Positions 17,305 through 24,887 of a DNA stretch of 64,000 nucleotides are shown here, piece by piece. Location: contig NZ_JAQIIX010000001.1 of NCBI RefSeq assembly GCF_036946495.1, positions 496,001 through 560,000 of the forward strand, read 5' to 3'. This stretch comes from Mycolicibacterium neoaurum. GTDB lineage: Bacteria; Actinomycetota; Actinomycetes; Mycobacteriales; Mycobacteriaceae. Below the pieces are notes generated by a model. That model was not told the DNA's origin. It saw only the letters and a list, made by a program, of their open reading frames with translations, and did no database searches. The position numbers were made by a program, and so were the translations under genes. The first letter of the stretch is position 1; each line of letters opens with the position of its first letter.

Positions 17305-19068
17305 ATGGGATCAGCAGGGGCCCGCGCGCACGACGATGCTCGGCCCTTCTGCGCCGTGGTCACCGCGACCGGATCAACGAGCAGACTCCGCGGCGAATGC
17401 GTTCACCCGGCGACGGTGGCGGATGGCGATCGGGCTGATCTGCACCCCGACCTGATACAGGTGGCCCGCGGTGCGCTGCGAGACGATCTGGACACCCTCA
17501 CCTTTCGGTGGCGCGGCGGCAACCGTCTCTATCGGATCACCGTGACGGTGGCCGACGCAGAGGCCGAGGTGGTGGTCGAACCGGACGCAGGGCTACCGGT
17601 GACCACGCGCGAACTCGAGGTGCTCACGCTGCTCAGCGGTGGCCTCACCAACGCAGAGATCGCGGCCCGGCTGATGCTCAGTCCGCGCACGGTGACCACC
17701 CACGTCGACCGGGTGCTGACCAAGCTGGGCGCGGCCGGGCGGACTTCGGCGGCGATCATCGCCATGAACCACGGACTGATGCTTCTACCTGTGCAAGGCG
17801 GCACCAGGGGCCTGGAGCACGTGCCGTTGATACGGGCCAGTTGTGCCCTTCCAGCACCTCGACTGGTCCAGCCTTCACGCCGAATCAAATTGCAGCCACT
17901 GGTGATCGGAGCAGCTGTCCCACTCACCGGCCAGGCACGCTCCGACGGGGTCGAGATGGTTCGAGGCACCGAGCTGGCACTGCGTGAGATCAACGCGCGC
18001 GGCGGCGTTAACGGTCGACGCGTCGAATTGGCCACCGCGGACGTGGATATCACCTCCCGCACCAGTATCGAACAGGCGATGCTCTCGTTGGCCGAGCGCA
18101 ATGTCGACGCCTTCACCTCCGGGTATTTCGCCTGGCAGGACATTGCCCATGAAATTGCCGCCGATCACGGTGCGCCGTACCTACATGCGGCGACACTGCA
18201 GGTGATGGCAGATCGCGTGCGCGACAATCCAGCCCGTTATGGCCGGATATTCCAGGTGTGCCCCAGCGACACCAACTATGGACCGGGCTTTGTCAGCTTT
18301 CTGCAGGATCTACGGACTCGTGACCAGTGGCGGCCGTCAAGCCGCACCTTGGTCGTCTTGCAGGGCGGTTGGGAGGTGACCGATCTCGGCCTGGAGCACG
18401 CCGCAGACATCGCCGCTTCCTCTGGCTGGGAACTCCTGGTGATTCCGGTGGGACCCACCGAACGGGACTGGGCGCGATGCGCCGATCGCATCCGAGATCT
18501 CGCCCCGGCCGCGGTGATGGTGGGCGATTACTTCATCAACGGAGCGTTGGCATTCATCCGCGCGCTGCTCACCGCCGCGCCCGACGCCCTGATCTACTGC
18601 CTGTATGCGCCCTCGATACCGGAGTTTCGCCAGCGTCTCGGCGAGCAGGCCGAGGGCATCATCTGGGCCACCACAACGGGCACCTACTCCGATCCGGTCG
18701 GCACCACGTTCGCCGACTCCTACCGGCGGGCATACGGGGTGGCGCCTGGACGGTCACACGCCGGGATCAGCTACGACCGAGCGATGATCCTGGCCAACGC
18801 GTGGTCGCGCACCACCCGACCGCACGATCACCGGATGGTCGCCGAGGAACTGCGCTCGGGCGTGCACCGGGGAGTCAACGGGGTGTACTACATGGGAGCT
18901 GCCGATCAGTCCGCACGCGCGTACCCCGCATCCAACGGTGACGGGTCGCTTGCACTAGCTCATCTGGTGTACCAGATCCAGGGCAACGGCCACCGCATTC
19001 TCAGTCCTGCCAGCCAAGCCGACGGAACATTCCGGCTACCGCCGTGGTTCGGTGTCCAGGCTCGCTGA
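17305..19068 (+). CDS. LuxR-type HTH fused to a periplasmic-binding-like (LivJ/AmiC-type) sensor domain
   Basis: 587 residues. Residues 98-160 are a LuxR/GerE helix-turn-helix: TTRELEVLTLLSGGLTNAEI then LSPRTVTTHVDRVLTKLG. Residues about 195-587 read as a branched-chain-amino-acid-type binding fold: LQPLVIGAAVPLTGQARSDG, ELALREINARGGVNGRRVEL, FTSGYFAWQDIAHEIAADHG, VGDYFINGALAF. No signal peptide or membrane segment is visible, so the binding domain should work in the cytoplasm as a ligand sensor, in the way AmiC does for the Pseudomonas amidase operon. As last gene of the importer/amidase cluster it is the obvious regulator. The N-terminal 95 residues are unassigned. The combination is unusual. 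Confidence 0.85.
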   Translation: MGSAGARAHDDARPFCAVVTATGSTSRLRGECVHPATVADGDRADLHPDLIQVARGALRDDLDTLTFRWRGGNRLYRITVTVADAEAEVVVEPDAGLPVTTRELEVLTLLSGGLTNAEIAARLMLSPRTVTTHVDRVLTKLGAAGRTSAAIIAMNHGLMLLPVQGGTRGLEHVPLIRASCALPAPRLVQPSRRIKLQPLVIGAAVPLTGQARSDGVEMVRGTELALREINARGGVNGRRVELATADVDITSRTSIEQAMLSLAERNVDAFTSGYFAWQDIAHEIAADHGAPYLHAATLQVMADRVRDNPARYGRIFQVCPSDTNYGPGFVSFLQDLRTRDQWRPSSRTLVVLQGGWEVTDLGLEHAADIAASSGWELLVIPVGPTERDWARCADRIRDLAPAAVMVGDYFINGALAFIRALLTAAPDALIYCLYAPSIPEFRQRLGEQAEGIIWATTTGTYSDPVGTTFADSYRRAYGVAPGRSHAGISYDRAMILANAWSRTTRPHDHRMVAEELRSGVHRGVNGVYYMGAADQSARAYPASNGDGSLALAHLVYQIQGNGHRILSPASQADGTFRLPPWFGVQAR

Positions 19069-19069
19069 T

Positions 19070-19127
19070 CACCCGGAACGGCCGGCCGATCCTGCGGGTC
19101 AATTCCGAGGAGGATCGTCGCGGGTGG
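19070..19127 (+). repeat. Right copy of HAD-gene 3'-end repeat, remnant of a HAD-IB C-terminus
   Basis: 51 of 58 bases match 10067-10124. Read in the corresponding frame it gives TRNGRPILRVNSEEDRRGW against TRNGWPILRVSSEEDHRRW in the intact gene, so it is a diverged piece of HAD-IB coding sequence. It starts 2 bases after the island's last stop codon and overlaps the 3' end of the following minus-strand gene. Confidence 0.8.
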
Positions 19128-19785
19128 GTTCGATGGTCATCATCTGCAAGAAACGTCCGATGAACACGGGCGGATAGGCGCCGACGCCGGCCTCGGCGAG
19201 CCAGACGGCGGCATTCTCTGATTCGTGCAGCCAGCGCCGAGCGCTGGATTCGTCGTCGACCTGTTGTAGGAGCAGCACCTCATGCGGGTCATCGAGGGCG
19301 CGAAAACTCCAGAATCGCTGCACACCGGCGGAACGAAGCGTCACGGCGTCCTCTCGGACCCGACGGTTCAGCTGAACGATATCGGCGACCGAGGTGACCA
19401 GACAGACCATGACCGGCGGCGCGGCATGGGTATCGGTGTCGACATCGATGCGTTCGATGAGTTCCCCGGCGAAGACCGCGGGCAGGTCGTGCACGCCGAC
19501 GGCATCGAACCAGTCGAAGAACACGCGAGAACGCAGCAGGTCACGCACGGGCTCGTGGGCATGAATTCCCAAGATCACCAGAACGCGATCGGAGTCGGTG
19601 GTCGAGGTGTACACCAGGACGTGGTGCACACCCATGTCCGCGAGCGCAGCGCTGCGCCGCTGCAACAGCATCCACACCGCGGAGGGGTCGGGGACCCGAT
19701 AGTCGGAGACCAGCACCAGCGAGTTCGCCAGCCAATCCCTCATCGGACACCCCCGGATCGCGGATACGGTCGCTGTTAATGGCAT
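19099..19785 (-). CDS. Hypothetical protein with two tandem dimeric alpha/beta-barrel-like halves
   Basis: 228 residues, unrecognised by name. The protein looks internally duplicated. The N half runs from LVLVSDYRVPDPSAVWMLLQ to FDAVGVHDLPAVFAGELIERI, the C half from VMVCLVTSVADIVQLNRRV to LAEAGVGAYPPVFIGRFLQM. Both have beta-alpha-beta-beta-alpha character and end in a similar G-V-x-x-x-P-x-V-F-x-G motif, as in ABM/EthD-type ferredoxin-like domains. Start could be 19785 or the internal Met at 19743 (MRDWLANSL), which leaves a tidier N-terminus. The last codons lie within the HAD-remnant repeat, so its present C-terminus may have been altered by the island's arrival. Confidence 0.6.
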   Translation of the reverse strand: MPLTATVSAIRGCPMRDWLANSLVLVSDYRVPDPSAVWMLLQRRSAALADMGVHHVLVYTSTTDSDRVLVILGIHAHEPVRDLLRSRVFFDWFDAVGVHDLPAVFAGELIERIDVDTDTHAAPPVMVCLVTSVADIVQLNRRVREDAVTLRSAGVQRFWSFRALDDPHEVLLLQQVDDESSARRWLHESENAAVWLAEAGVGAYPPVFIGRFLQMMTIEPTRDDPPRN

Positions 19786-19885
19786 GTGCCAGTTGCGGTA
19801 ACGACATTCTCACACGGTGGCGTGGGCATCGGGCCCAGATTTGCCGAGAGTCCCCCTGTCGACGACAGTCGCTGTGATACTAAAC

Positions 19886-19899
19886 TAGAACACGTTTCA
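19886..19899. promoter_or_regulatory. KstR box
   Basis: TAGAACACGTTTCA matches TnnAACnnGTTnnA at all fixed positions, 25 bases before the ATG of the nitronate-monooxygenase-like gene, close enough to block the promoter or early transcript. Confidence 0.8.
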
Positions 19900-19923
19900 G
19901 TCGCGCCCTAGCAAGGAGCAGGT

Positions 19924-21054
19924 ATGCACACCGCCCTCTGTGACCAACTCGGCATCGAGTTCCCGATCTTCGCCTTCACCCACTGCCGCGACGTCGTCGT
20001 CGCGGTCAGTAAGGCCGGCGGTTTCGGTGTGCTCGGGGCGGTCGGGTTCACCCCCGAACAGCTCGAGGTCGAGCTCAACTGGATCGACGAGCACATCGGT
20101 GATCACCCCTACGGCGTGGACATCGTGATACCGAACAAGTACGAGGGCATGGACGCCAACATGTCGGCCGATGAACTGAAGGCCACGTTGAACGCCCTGG
20201 TGCCGCAGGAACACCTCGACTTCGCCAAGAAGTTGTTGGCCGACCACGGTGTACCCACCGGAGACCTCGATGACAACGCACTCCAGTTGCTCGGCTGGAC
20301 CGAGGCGACCGCCACCCCACAGGTGGAGATCGCCCTGCAACATCCCAAGGTCACCCTGATCGCCAACGCCCTCGGCACTCCGCCCGCCGACATGATCACG
20401 CACATCCACGAGTCCGGGCGTAAGGTCGCCGCGCTGTGCGGCTCCCCCGCGCAAGCGCTCAAGCATGCCGAAGCCGACGTCGACATCATCATCGCCCAGG
20501 GCGGCGAGGGCGGCGGCCACTGCGGCGAGGTCGGCTCCATCGTGCTGTGGCCACAGGTAGTCAAGGCGGTGGCACCGCGCCCCGTCCTGGCCGCCGGCGG
20601 TATCGGCAGCGGTTACCAGATCGCCGCAGCACTGGCGATGGGTGCCCAGGGCGCGTGGACGGGCTCGCAGTGGCTGATGGTCGAGGAAGCCGAGAACACC
20701 CCGGTGCAGCAGGCAACATACGCAAAAGCATCCAGTCGCGACACCGTGCGCAGCCGTTCGTTCACCGGGAAGCCATGCCGGATGCTGCGCAACGACTGGA
20801 CCGATGCATGGCAGACCGCAGGTAATCCCGAACCGCTGGGCATGCCCTTGCAGTACATGGTGTCGGGCATGGCCGTGGCCGCCACGCACAAGTTCCCGGA
20901 CCAGACCATCGACGTGGCCTTCAACCCCATCGGCCAGGTGGTGGGCCAGTTCACCAAGGTCGAGAAGACCTCCACCGTTATCGAACGCTGGGTGCAGGAG
21001 TATCTGGAGTCCTCCAACACGCTCAACGAGATCAACGACGCCGCGACCGTGTAG
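19924..21054 (+). CDS. Nitronate monooxygenase / 2-nitropropane dioxygenase-like FMN enzyme
   Basis: 376 residues with a TIM-barrel NMO-like fold. N-terminal LCDQLGIEFPIFAF is the family's opening pattern with the usual Met/Gln changed. FMN phosphate-binding strings IIIAQGGEGGGHCGEVGSIVL and PVLAAGGIGSGYQIAAALAMGAQGAWTGS follow. A typical catalytic His is present in GGGHCG. In mycobacteria relatives act in sterol ring degradation (IpdC) and others lie in the KstR regulon (Rv1894c, from memory). A KstR box directly upstream supports that role here, so true nitronate oxidation is not the most likely job. AAGGAG precedes ATG 19924, and a strong hairpin follows the stop. Confidence 0.82.
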   Translation: MHTALCDQLGIEFPIFAFTHCRDVVVAVSKAGGFGVLGAVGFTPEQLEVELNWIDEHIGDHPYGVDIVIPNKYEGMDANMSADELKATLNALVPQEHLDFAKKLLADHGVPTGDLDDNALQLLGWTEATATPQVEIALQHPKVTLIANALGTPPADMITHIHESGRKVAALCGSPAQALKHAEADVDIIIAQGGEGGGHCGEVGSIVLWPQVVKAVAPRPVLAAGGIGSGYQIAAALAMGAQGAWTGSQWLMVEEAENTPVQQATYAKASSRDTVRSRSFTGKPCRMLRNDWTDAWQTAGNPEPLGMPLQYMVSGMAVAATHKFPDQTIDVAFNPIGQVVGQFTKVEKTSTVIERWVQEYLESSNTLNEINDAATV

Positions 21055-21078
21055 CAGGCACGGCCACCCGAAAGACCG

Positions 21079-21120
21079 CGAATCCCGCCGGCCTCCGTTC
21101 TCCCGGACCGGCGGGATTCG
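21079..21120 (+). terminator. Strong hairpin, likely transcription terminator
   Basis: CGAATCCCGCCGG and CCGGCGGGATTCG form a perfect 13-bp stem with a 16-base loop, 24 bases after the nitronate-monooxygenase-like stop. No U-tract follows, which is common in mycobacteria. Confidence 0.7.
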
Positions 21121-21155
21121 TGCTTGGCAGGGGCTTGACCCGTGTACCCGCCGCA

Positions 21156-21175
21156 TATGTATGCTGCTATACATA
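21156..21175. promoter_or_regulatory. Candidate TetR operator (perfect inverted repeat)
   Basis: TATGTAT-gctgct-ATACATA has perfect 7-base arms and lies 22 bases before the tetR start. A TTGACC -35-like element sits at 21135-21140, so the repeat covers the expected -10 region. Autorepression by the adjacent TetR is the simplest reading. Confidence 0.6.
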
Positions 21176-21197
21176 ATCTGGCGGGAGGAGCTACTCA

Positions 21198-21755
21198 ATG
21201 GCCAAACACCGAGACCGGATGGTCGCCTCGGCCGCCGTCCTGATCAGAGAACGCGGAGCGCACGCCACCGCCATCTCCGACGTGCTCGAACACAGCGGTG
21301 CGCCCCGCGGCTCCGCCTACCACTACTTTCCCGGCGGCCGAACCCAATTACTCTGTGAGGCAGTCGACTTCGCGGCTGACTTCATTGCCCACCGGATCGC
21401 TTCGGCGCCGTCTGCACTCGACGCACTCGACGCTGTGGCCGACGGTTTCCGCCTCCAATTGACCGAAACGGGTTACCGAGCGGGCTGCCCGGTGGTCGCG
21501 GTGGCGGTGGAAGCCGACAACCCTCAGATCACCGAGCGTGCCGCAGCGGCATTCACCCGCTGGATCGAGCTGATCGAACGCATGCTGCGCGCCGACGGTG
21601 TGGATGCCGACCGGGCGACCGAACTGGCGATGTTGACGACCACCGCCATCGAGGGCGCCGTGCTGGTCAGCCGCACGACAGGAACGAGCACTGCGCTGGA
21701 CCTCGTGCACCGACAGTTGCGCGCGCTGGTCACTGCCGCCACCGGAAGGGACTGA
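21198..21755 (+). CDS. TetR-family transcriptional regulator
   Basis: 185 residues. HTH: ASAAVLIRERGAHATAISDVLEHSG then APRGSAYHYFPGGRTQL, the recognition helix with the YHYFPGG variant typical of the YcdC/LmrA-like group. The C-terminal domain includes AGCPVVAVAVEA. The start ATG has GGAGGAG upstream. The next gene, a molybdopterin oxidoreductase, starts one base after its stop, so the two are translationally coupled. The pair recalls M. tuberculosis Rv0196-Rv0197 (from memory). A palindrome over its promoter suggests it controls both genes. Confidence 0.88.
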   Translation: MAKHRDRMVASAAVLIRERGAHATAISDVLEHSGAPRGSAYHYFPGGRTQLLCEAVDFAADFIAHRIASAPSALDALDAVADGFRLQLTETGYRAGCPVVAVAVEADNPQITERAAAAFTRWIELIERMLRADGVDADRATELAMLTTTAIEGAVLVSRTTGTSTALDLVHRQLRALVTAATGRD

Positions 21756-21756
21756 C

Positions 21757-24003
21757 ATGACCGAGCAGAACGACTGGCAACCCACCGCGTGCATCCTCTG
21801 TGAATGCAACTGCGGCATCGTGGTTGCACTGCAGGACCGGACGATCACCAAGATCCGCGGCGACAAGGCGCACCCCGCCTCGCAGGGCTACACCTGCAAC
21901 AAAGCGCTGCGTCTGGATCACTATCAGAACAACCCGAATCGACTGACCTCCCCACTACGCCGTCGCGATGACGGCAGTTACGAGGAGATCGACTGGGACA
22001 CCGCGATTTTCGAGATCGCCGAGCGGTTCGCCATATTGCGCGACCAGTTCGGCGGGGACAAGGTCTTCTACTACGGCGGAGGCGGCCAGGGCAACCATCT
22101 CGGCGGCGCCTACAGCGGCGCGTTCCTGAAGGCGATCGGTTCTCGTTACCGATCGAATGCGCTGGCCCAGGAGAAGACCGGCGAGTTCTGGATCGACGCA
22201 CAGCTCTACGGCGGGCACACCCGCGGCGAGTTCGAACATGCCGAGGTATCGGTGTTCGTGGGCAAGAACCCGTGGATGTCCCAGAGCTTCCCGCGGGCGC
22301 GGGTGGTGCTCAACGAGATCGCGAAGGATCCGGCACGGTCGATGATCGTCATCGACCCGGTGCGAACCGATACCGCCGAGCTTGCCGACTTCCACCTGCG
22401 GGTCCGGCCGGGCACCGACGCCTGGTGCCTGGCCGCGCTCGCCGCGGTGTTGGTGCAGGAAGACCTTTGCGACGAGGAGTTCCTGACCGCCTGGGTCACC
22501 GGGGCGGAGGGTGTTCGTGCGGTACTCGCCGATGTCGATGTGGCCGCCTACGCCACCCGCTGCGGAGTCGACGAGGCGCTGATTCGTGGCGCCGCCCGGC
22601 GCATCGCCACCGCGGCCAGCGTCTCGGTATTCGAGGACCTCGGAATTCAACAGGCTCCCAACAGCACGTTGTGCTCATATCTGAACAAGCTGCTGTGGAT
22701 CTTGACCGGCAACTTCGCCAAACGTGGTACCCAGCATCTACACTCGTCGTTCGCGCCGCTGTTCAGCGCCGGGGGCGTCGGCCGCACGCCGGTCACCGGC
22801 GCCCCGATCATCTCGGGGCTGGTGCCCTCCAACATCGTGCCGGACGAAATCCTGACCGATCACCCCGACCGCATTCGTGCCATGATCGTGGAGAGCAGCA
22901 ACCCAGCGCACTCGGTGGCCGACTCGGCGCGCGTCCGCCGTGCGTTGGCTGCGCTGGATCTACTGGTGGTCATCGATGTCGCGATGACCGAGACCGCGCG
23001 CCTGGCGCACTATGTGCTGCCGGCGGCCAGTCAGTTCGAGAAGGCCGAGGCGACATTTTTCAATCTGGAGTTCCCGCACAACACGTTTCAACTGCGCCAC
23101 CCCGTGCTCGACCCGCTGCCCGGGACCTTACCCGAACCGGAGATCTGGGCGCGGCTGGTGCGCGCCCTCGGTGTGGTCGACGAGGCGGACCTGCATCCGC
23201 TGCGCGTTGCCGCCCGCGCGGGGCTGGAGGCCTACACCGCAGCCTTTTTCACCGCGATCAGCACCAATCCCGCACTGGGACGGGTCCTTCCGTTCGTGCT
23301 GTACGACACGCTCGGCCCGACCCTGCCCGCGGGTCTGAGGGGAGCAGCGGCGCTGTGGGGTTTGGCGCATAAGACCGCGATGACCTATCCGGAAGCAGTC
23401 CGCCGAGCCGGCCATGCGGATGGCAATGCCCTGTTCCGGGCGATACTGGACAACCCGTCCGGCGTCACCTTCACCGAGCATGAGTACGCCGACGACGTCG
23501 CGTTGATCAGCCATGCCGACCGGCGAATCGCCCTCGACATTCCCGAGATGCGTGCCGAGATGACGGCGCTGACCGCCGACCGCCCTCCCCTCACCAGCAC
23601 CGAGTTCCCCTTGGTGCTGTCCGCCGGGGAGCGCCGCGCCTACACCGCCAACGACATCCTGCGGGATCCGTCCTGGCGCAAACGTGACCAGGATGGCGCG
23701 TTGCGGATCAGTCCCGAGGACGCCGATGTTGCCGGTGTCAGCACGGGCGATCTGATACGCATCACCACCGCGACCGGTTCGGCCGTGGCCACCGTCGAGA
23801 TCAGCGATGCCATGCAGTGCGGGCATATCGCCCTGCCCAACGGTTTCGGAGTGGACCACATCGGTGCCGACGGCCGGGTTGTCGCACCCGGTGTGGCACC
23901 CAATGAACTGACCGCGTCACAGTGGCGCGACGAGTACGCCGGCACCCCTTGGCACAAGCACGTCCCGGCGCGGGTGGAAAGGGTCGCAGCTGCCTCGTCA
24001 TGA
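21757..24003 (+). CDS. Molybdopterin oxidoreductase with N-terminal 4Fe-4S cluster (Rv0197-like)
   Basis: 748 residues, DMSO-reductase superfamily. Cluster cysteines are C12-x2-C15-x3-C19 and C47 (ACILCECNCG, GYTCNK). Cofactor-binding strings follow: VFYYGGGGQGNHLGGAY, VGKNPWMSQ, ARSMIVIDPVRTDTAELAD, and the C-terminal cap LRISPEDADVAGVSTGDLI. At the point where most family members have the Mo-ligand Cys, SeCys or Ser, the local sequence is ALAQEKTGEFW, with none of these. No Tat signal is present, so it is cytoplasmic, perhaps with a diffusible redox partner. The substrate is unknown; it is coupled to the TetR gene. Confidence 0.85.
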   Translation: MTEQNDWQPTACILCECNCGIVVALQDRTITKIRGDKAHPASQGYTCNKALRLDHYQNNPNRLTSPLRRRDDGSYEEIDWDTAIFEIAERFAILRDQFGGDKVFYYGGGGQGNHLGGAYSGAFLKAIGSRYRSNALAQEKTGEFWIDAQLYGGHTRGEFEHAEVSVFVGKNPWMSQSFPRARVVLNEIAKDPARSMIVIDPVRTDTAELADFHLRVRPGTDAWCLAALAAVLVQEDLCDEEFLTAWVTGAEGVRAVLADVDVAAYATRCGVDEALIRGAARRIATAASVSVFEDLGIQQAPNSTLCSYLNKLLWILTGNFAKRGTQHLHSSFAPLFSAGGVGRTPVTGAPIISGLVPSNIVPDEILTDHPDRIRAMIVESSNPAHSVADSARVRRALAALDLLVVIDVAMTETARLAHYVLPAASQFEKAEATFFNLEFPHNTFQLRHPVLDPLPGTLPEPEIWARLVRALGVVDEADLHPLRVAARAGLEAYTAAFFTAISTNPALGRVLPFVLYDTLGPTLPAGLRGAAALWGLAHKTAMTYPEAVRRAGHADGNALFRAILDNPSGVTFTEHEYADDVALISHADRRIALDIPEMRAEMTALTADRPPLTSTEFPLVLSAGERRAYTANDILRDPSWRKRDQDGALRISPEDADVAGVSTGDLIRITTATGSAVATVEISDAMQCGHIALPNGFGVDHIGADGRVVAPGVAPNELTASQWRDEYAGTPWHKHVPARVERVAAASS

Positions 24004-24015
24004 GGCACCGTGCGC

Positions 24016-24678
24016 CTACGGGAGCGGCAGCGGGGCCGGAGCCTCTGCGGCGGCGGGCACCAGCGGTGCAGGACCCGACGGAGCGGGGGCGGGCGGCAGC
24101 GGCGCACCAGGCGGCGGCGGCGCCACCGGCGGCAGCGGCGCACCAGGGGCCAGCGGGGCCGCGGGATCGCGCGGGTACTGGATCGGCACGTTCGGCCCCG
24201 GGGCTTGGGCAGGCATCGGTGTGTTCATCCCGCGCTGTGCGAGACCGAGGACCAGCGCTTCCTTACCGCTGATCTCCTGATTCTGGACCGCATGCCACAG
24301 ATCACGTAGGTAGCTGACGTTCGGTGACGGATCGCGGCCGGCCAGGGCCGGGTCCATGGTGGTGCCCACCGGCAAAGCATCGGGACTCGGTAGATGCGGC
24401 GTGCCGTCCATCGACGGCAGCGGAGCAGCCACGACCGCGCCGGGCGCGGGAGCAGCGGGATCCGGCGCGGGCGCGGTCGGATCCGACGCTGGGGCCGGGC
24501 CGGCCAGGACGGCGGGGCCTGGTGCCGGCGGAGCCACCACGGGACCGGGCGCAGGCACCGGAGGGACGGGGCTCGGAACGGGCTCGGCCAATGCCGTCGC
24601 AGGAACAGCGAACGCGACACACACGCCCGCCGCGCACCAGCTCGCCGTGGTCACGAACCGACGAAGGTCGACACTCAT
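24016..24678 (-). CDS. Exported Pro/Ala-rich protein
   Basis: 220 residues. The signal peptide spans residues 1-31 (hydrophobic VTTASWCAAGVCVAFAVPA, cut near ALA). The mature chain has a Pro/Ala-rich arm, then a compact non-repetitive core of about 65 residues (MDPALAGRDPSPNVSYLRDL, HAVQNQEISGKEALVLGLAQ), then a second Pro/Ala-rich arm to the C-terminus. The core looks like a short helical domain and would be the part worth modelling. It is convergent with the molybdopterin oxidoreductase (12-base gap) and divergent from CYP125. No function can be assigned; a cell-wall-spanning protein is likely. Confidence 0.7.
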   Translation of the reverse strand: MSVDLRRFVTTASWCAAGVCVAFAVPATALAEPVPSPVPPVPAPGPVVAPPAPGPAVLAGPAPASDPTAPAPDPAAPAPGAVVAAPLPSMDGTPHLPSPDALPVGTTMDPALAGRDPSPNVSYLRDLWHAVQNQEISGKEALVLGLAQRGMNTPMPAQAPGPNVPIQYPRDPAAPLAPGAPLPPVAPPPPGAPLPPAPAPSGPAPLVPAAAEAPAPLPLP

Positions 24679-24887
24679 CGCAGCTGCCTCTCACTGAAAC
24701 CAAGGGACCGAAGTTCTGACGCAGAATGTATCTCCACCGACCTGGTTCGCGTTACTCGGAGAATACGAGAACAGGTTCCTCTCAGCATCTCGTACGACTT
24801 TGCCGAACCGCCGCCGCGCAGGCCCCGGGGTGGTGTAGCAATGCGTTAGGCCACTAGACAGCTTCGTCGCGAGGAGTCCTGGACGCC

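Noticed and set aside
24767..24780. KstR box upstream of cyp125
   Set aside because: Only the AACnnGTT core matches; both outer fixed bases fail, so it is not listed as a feature.
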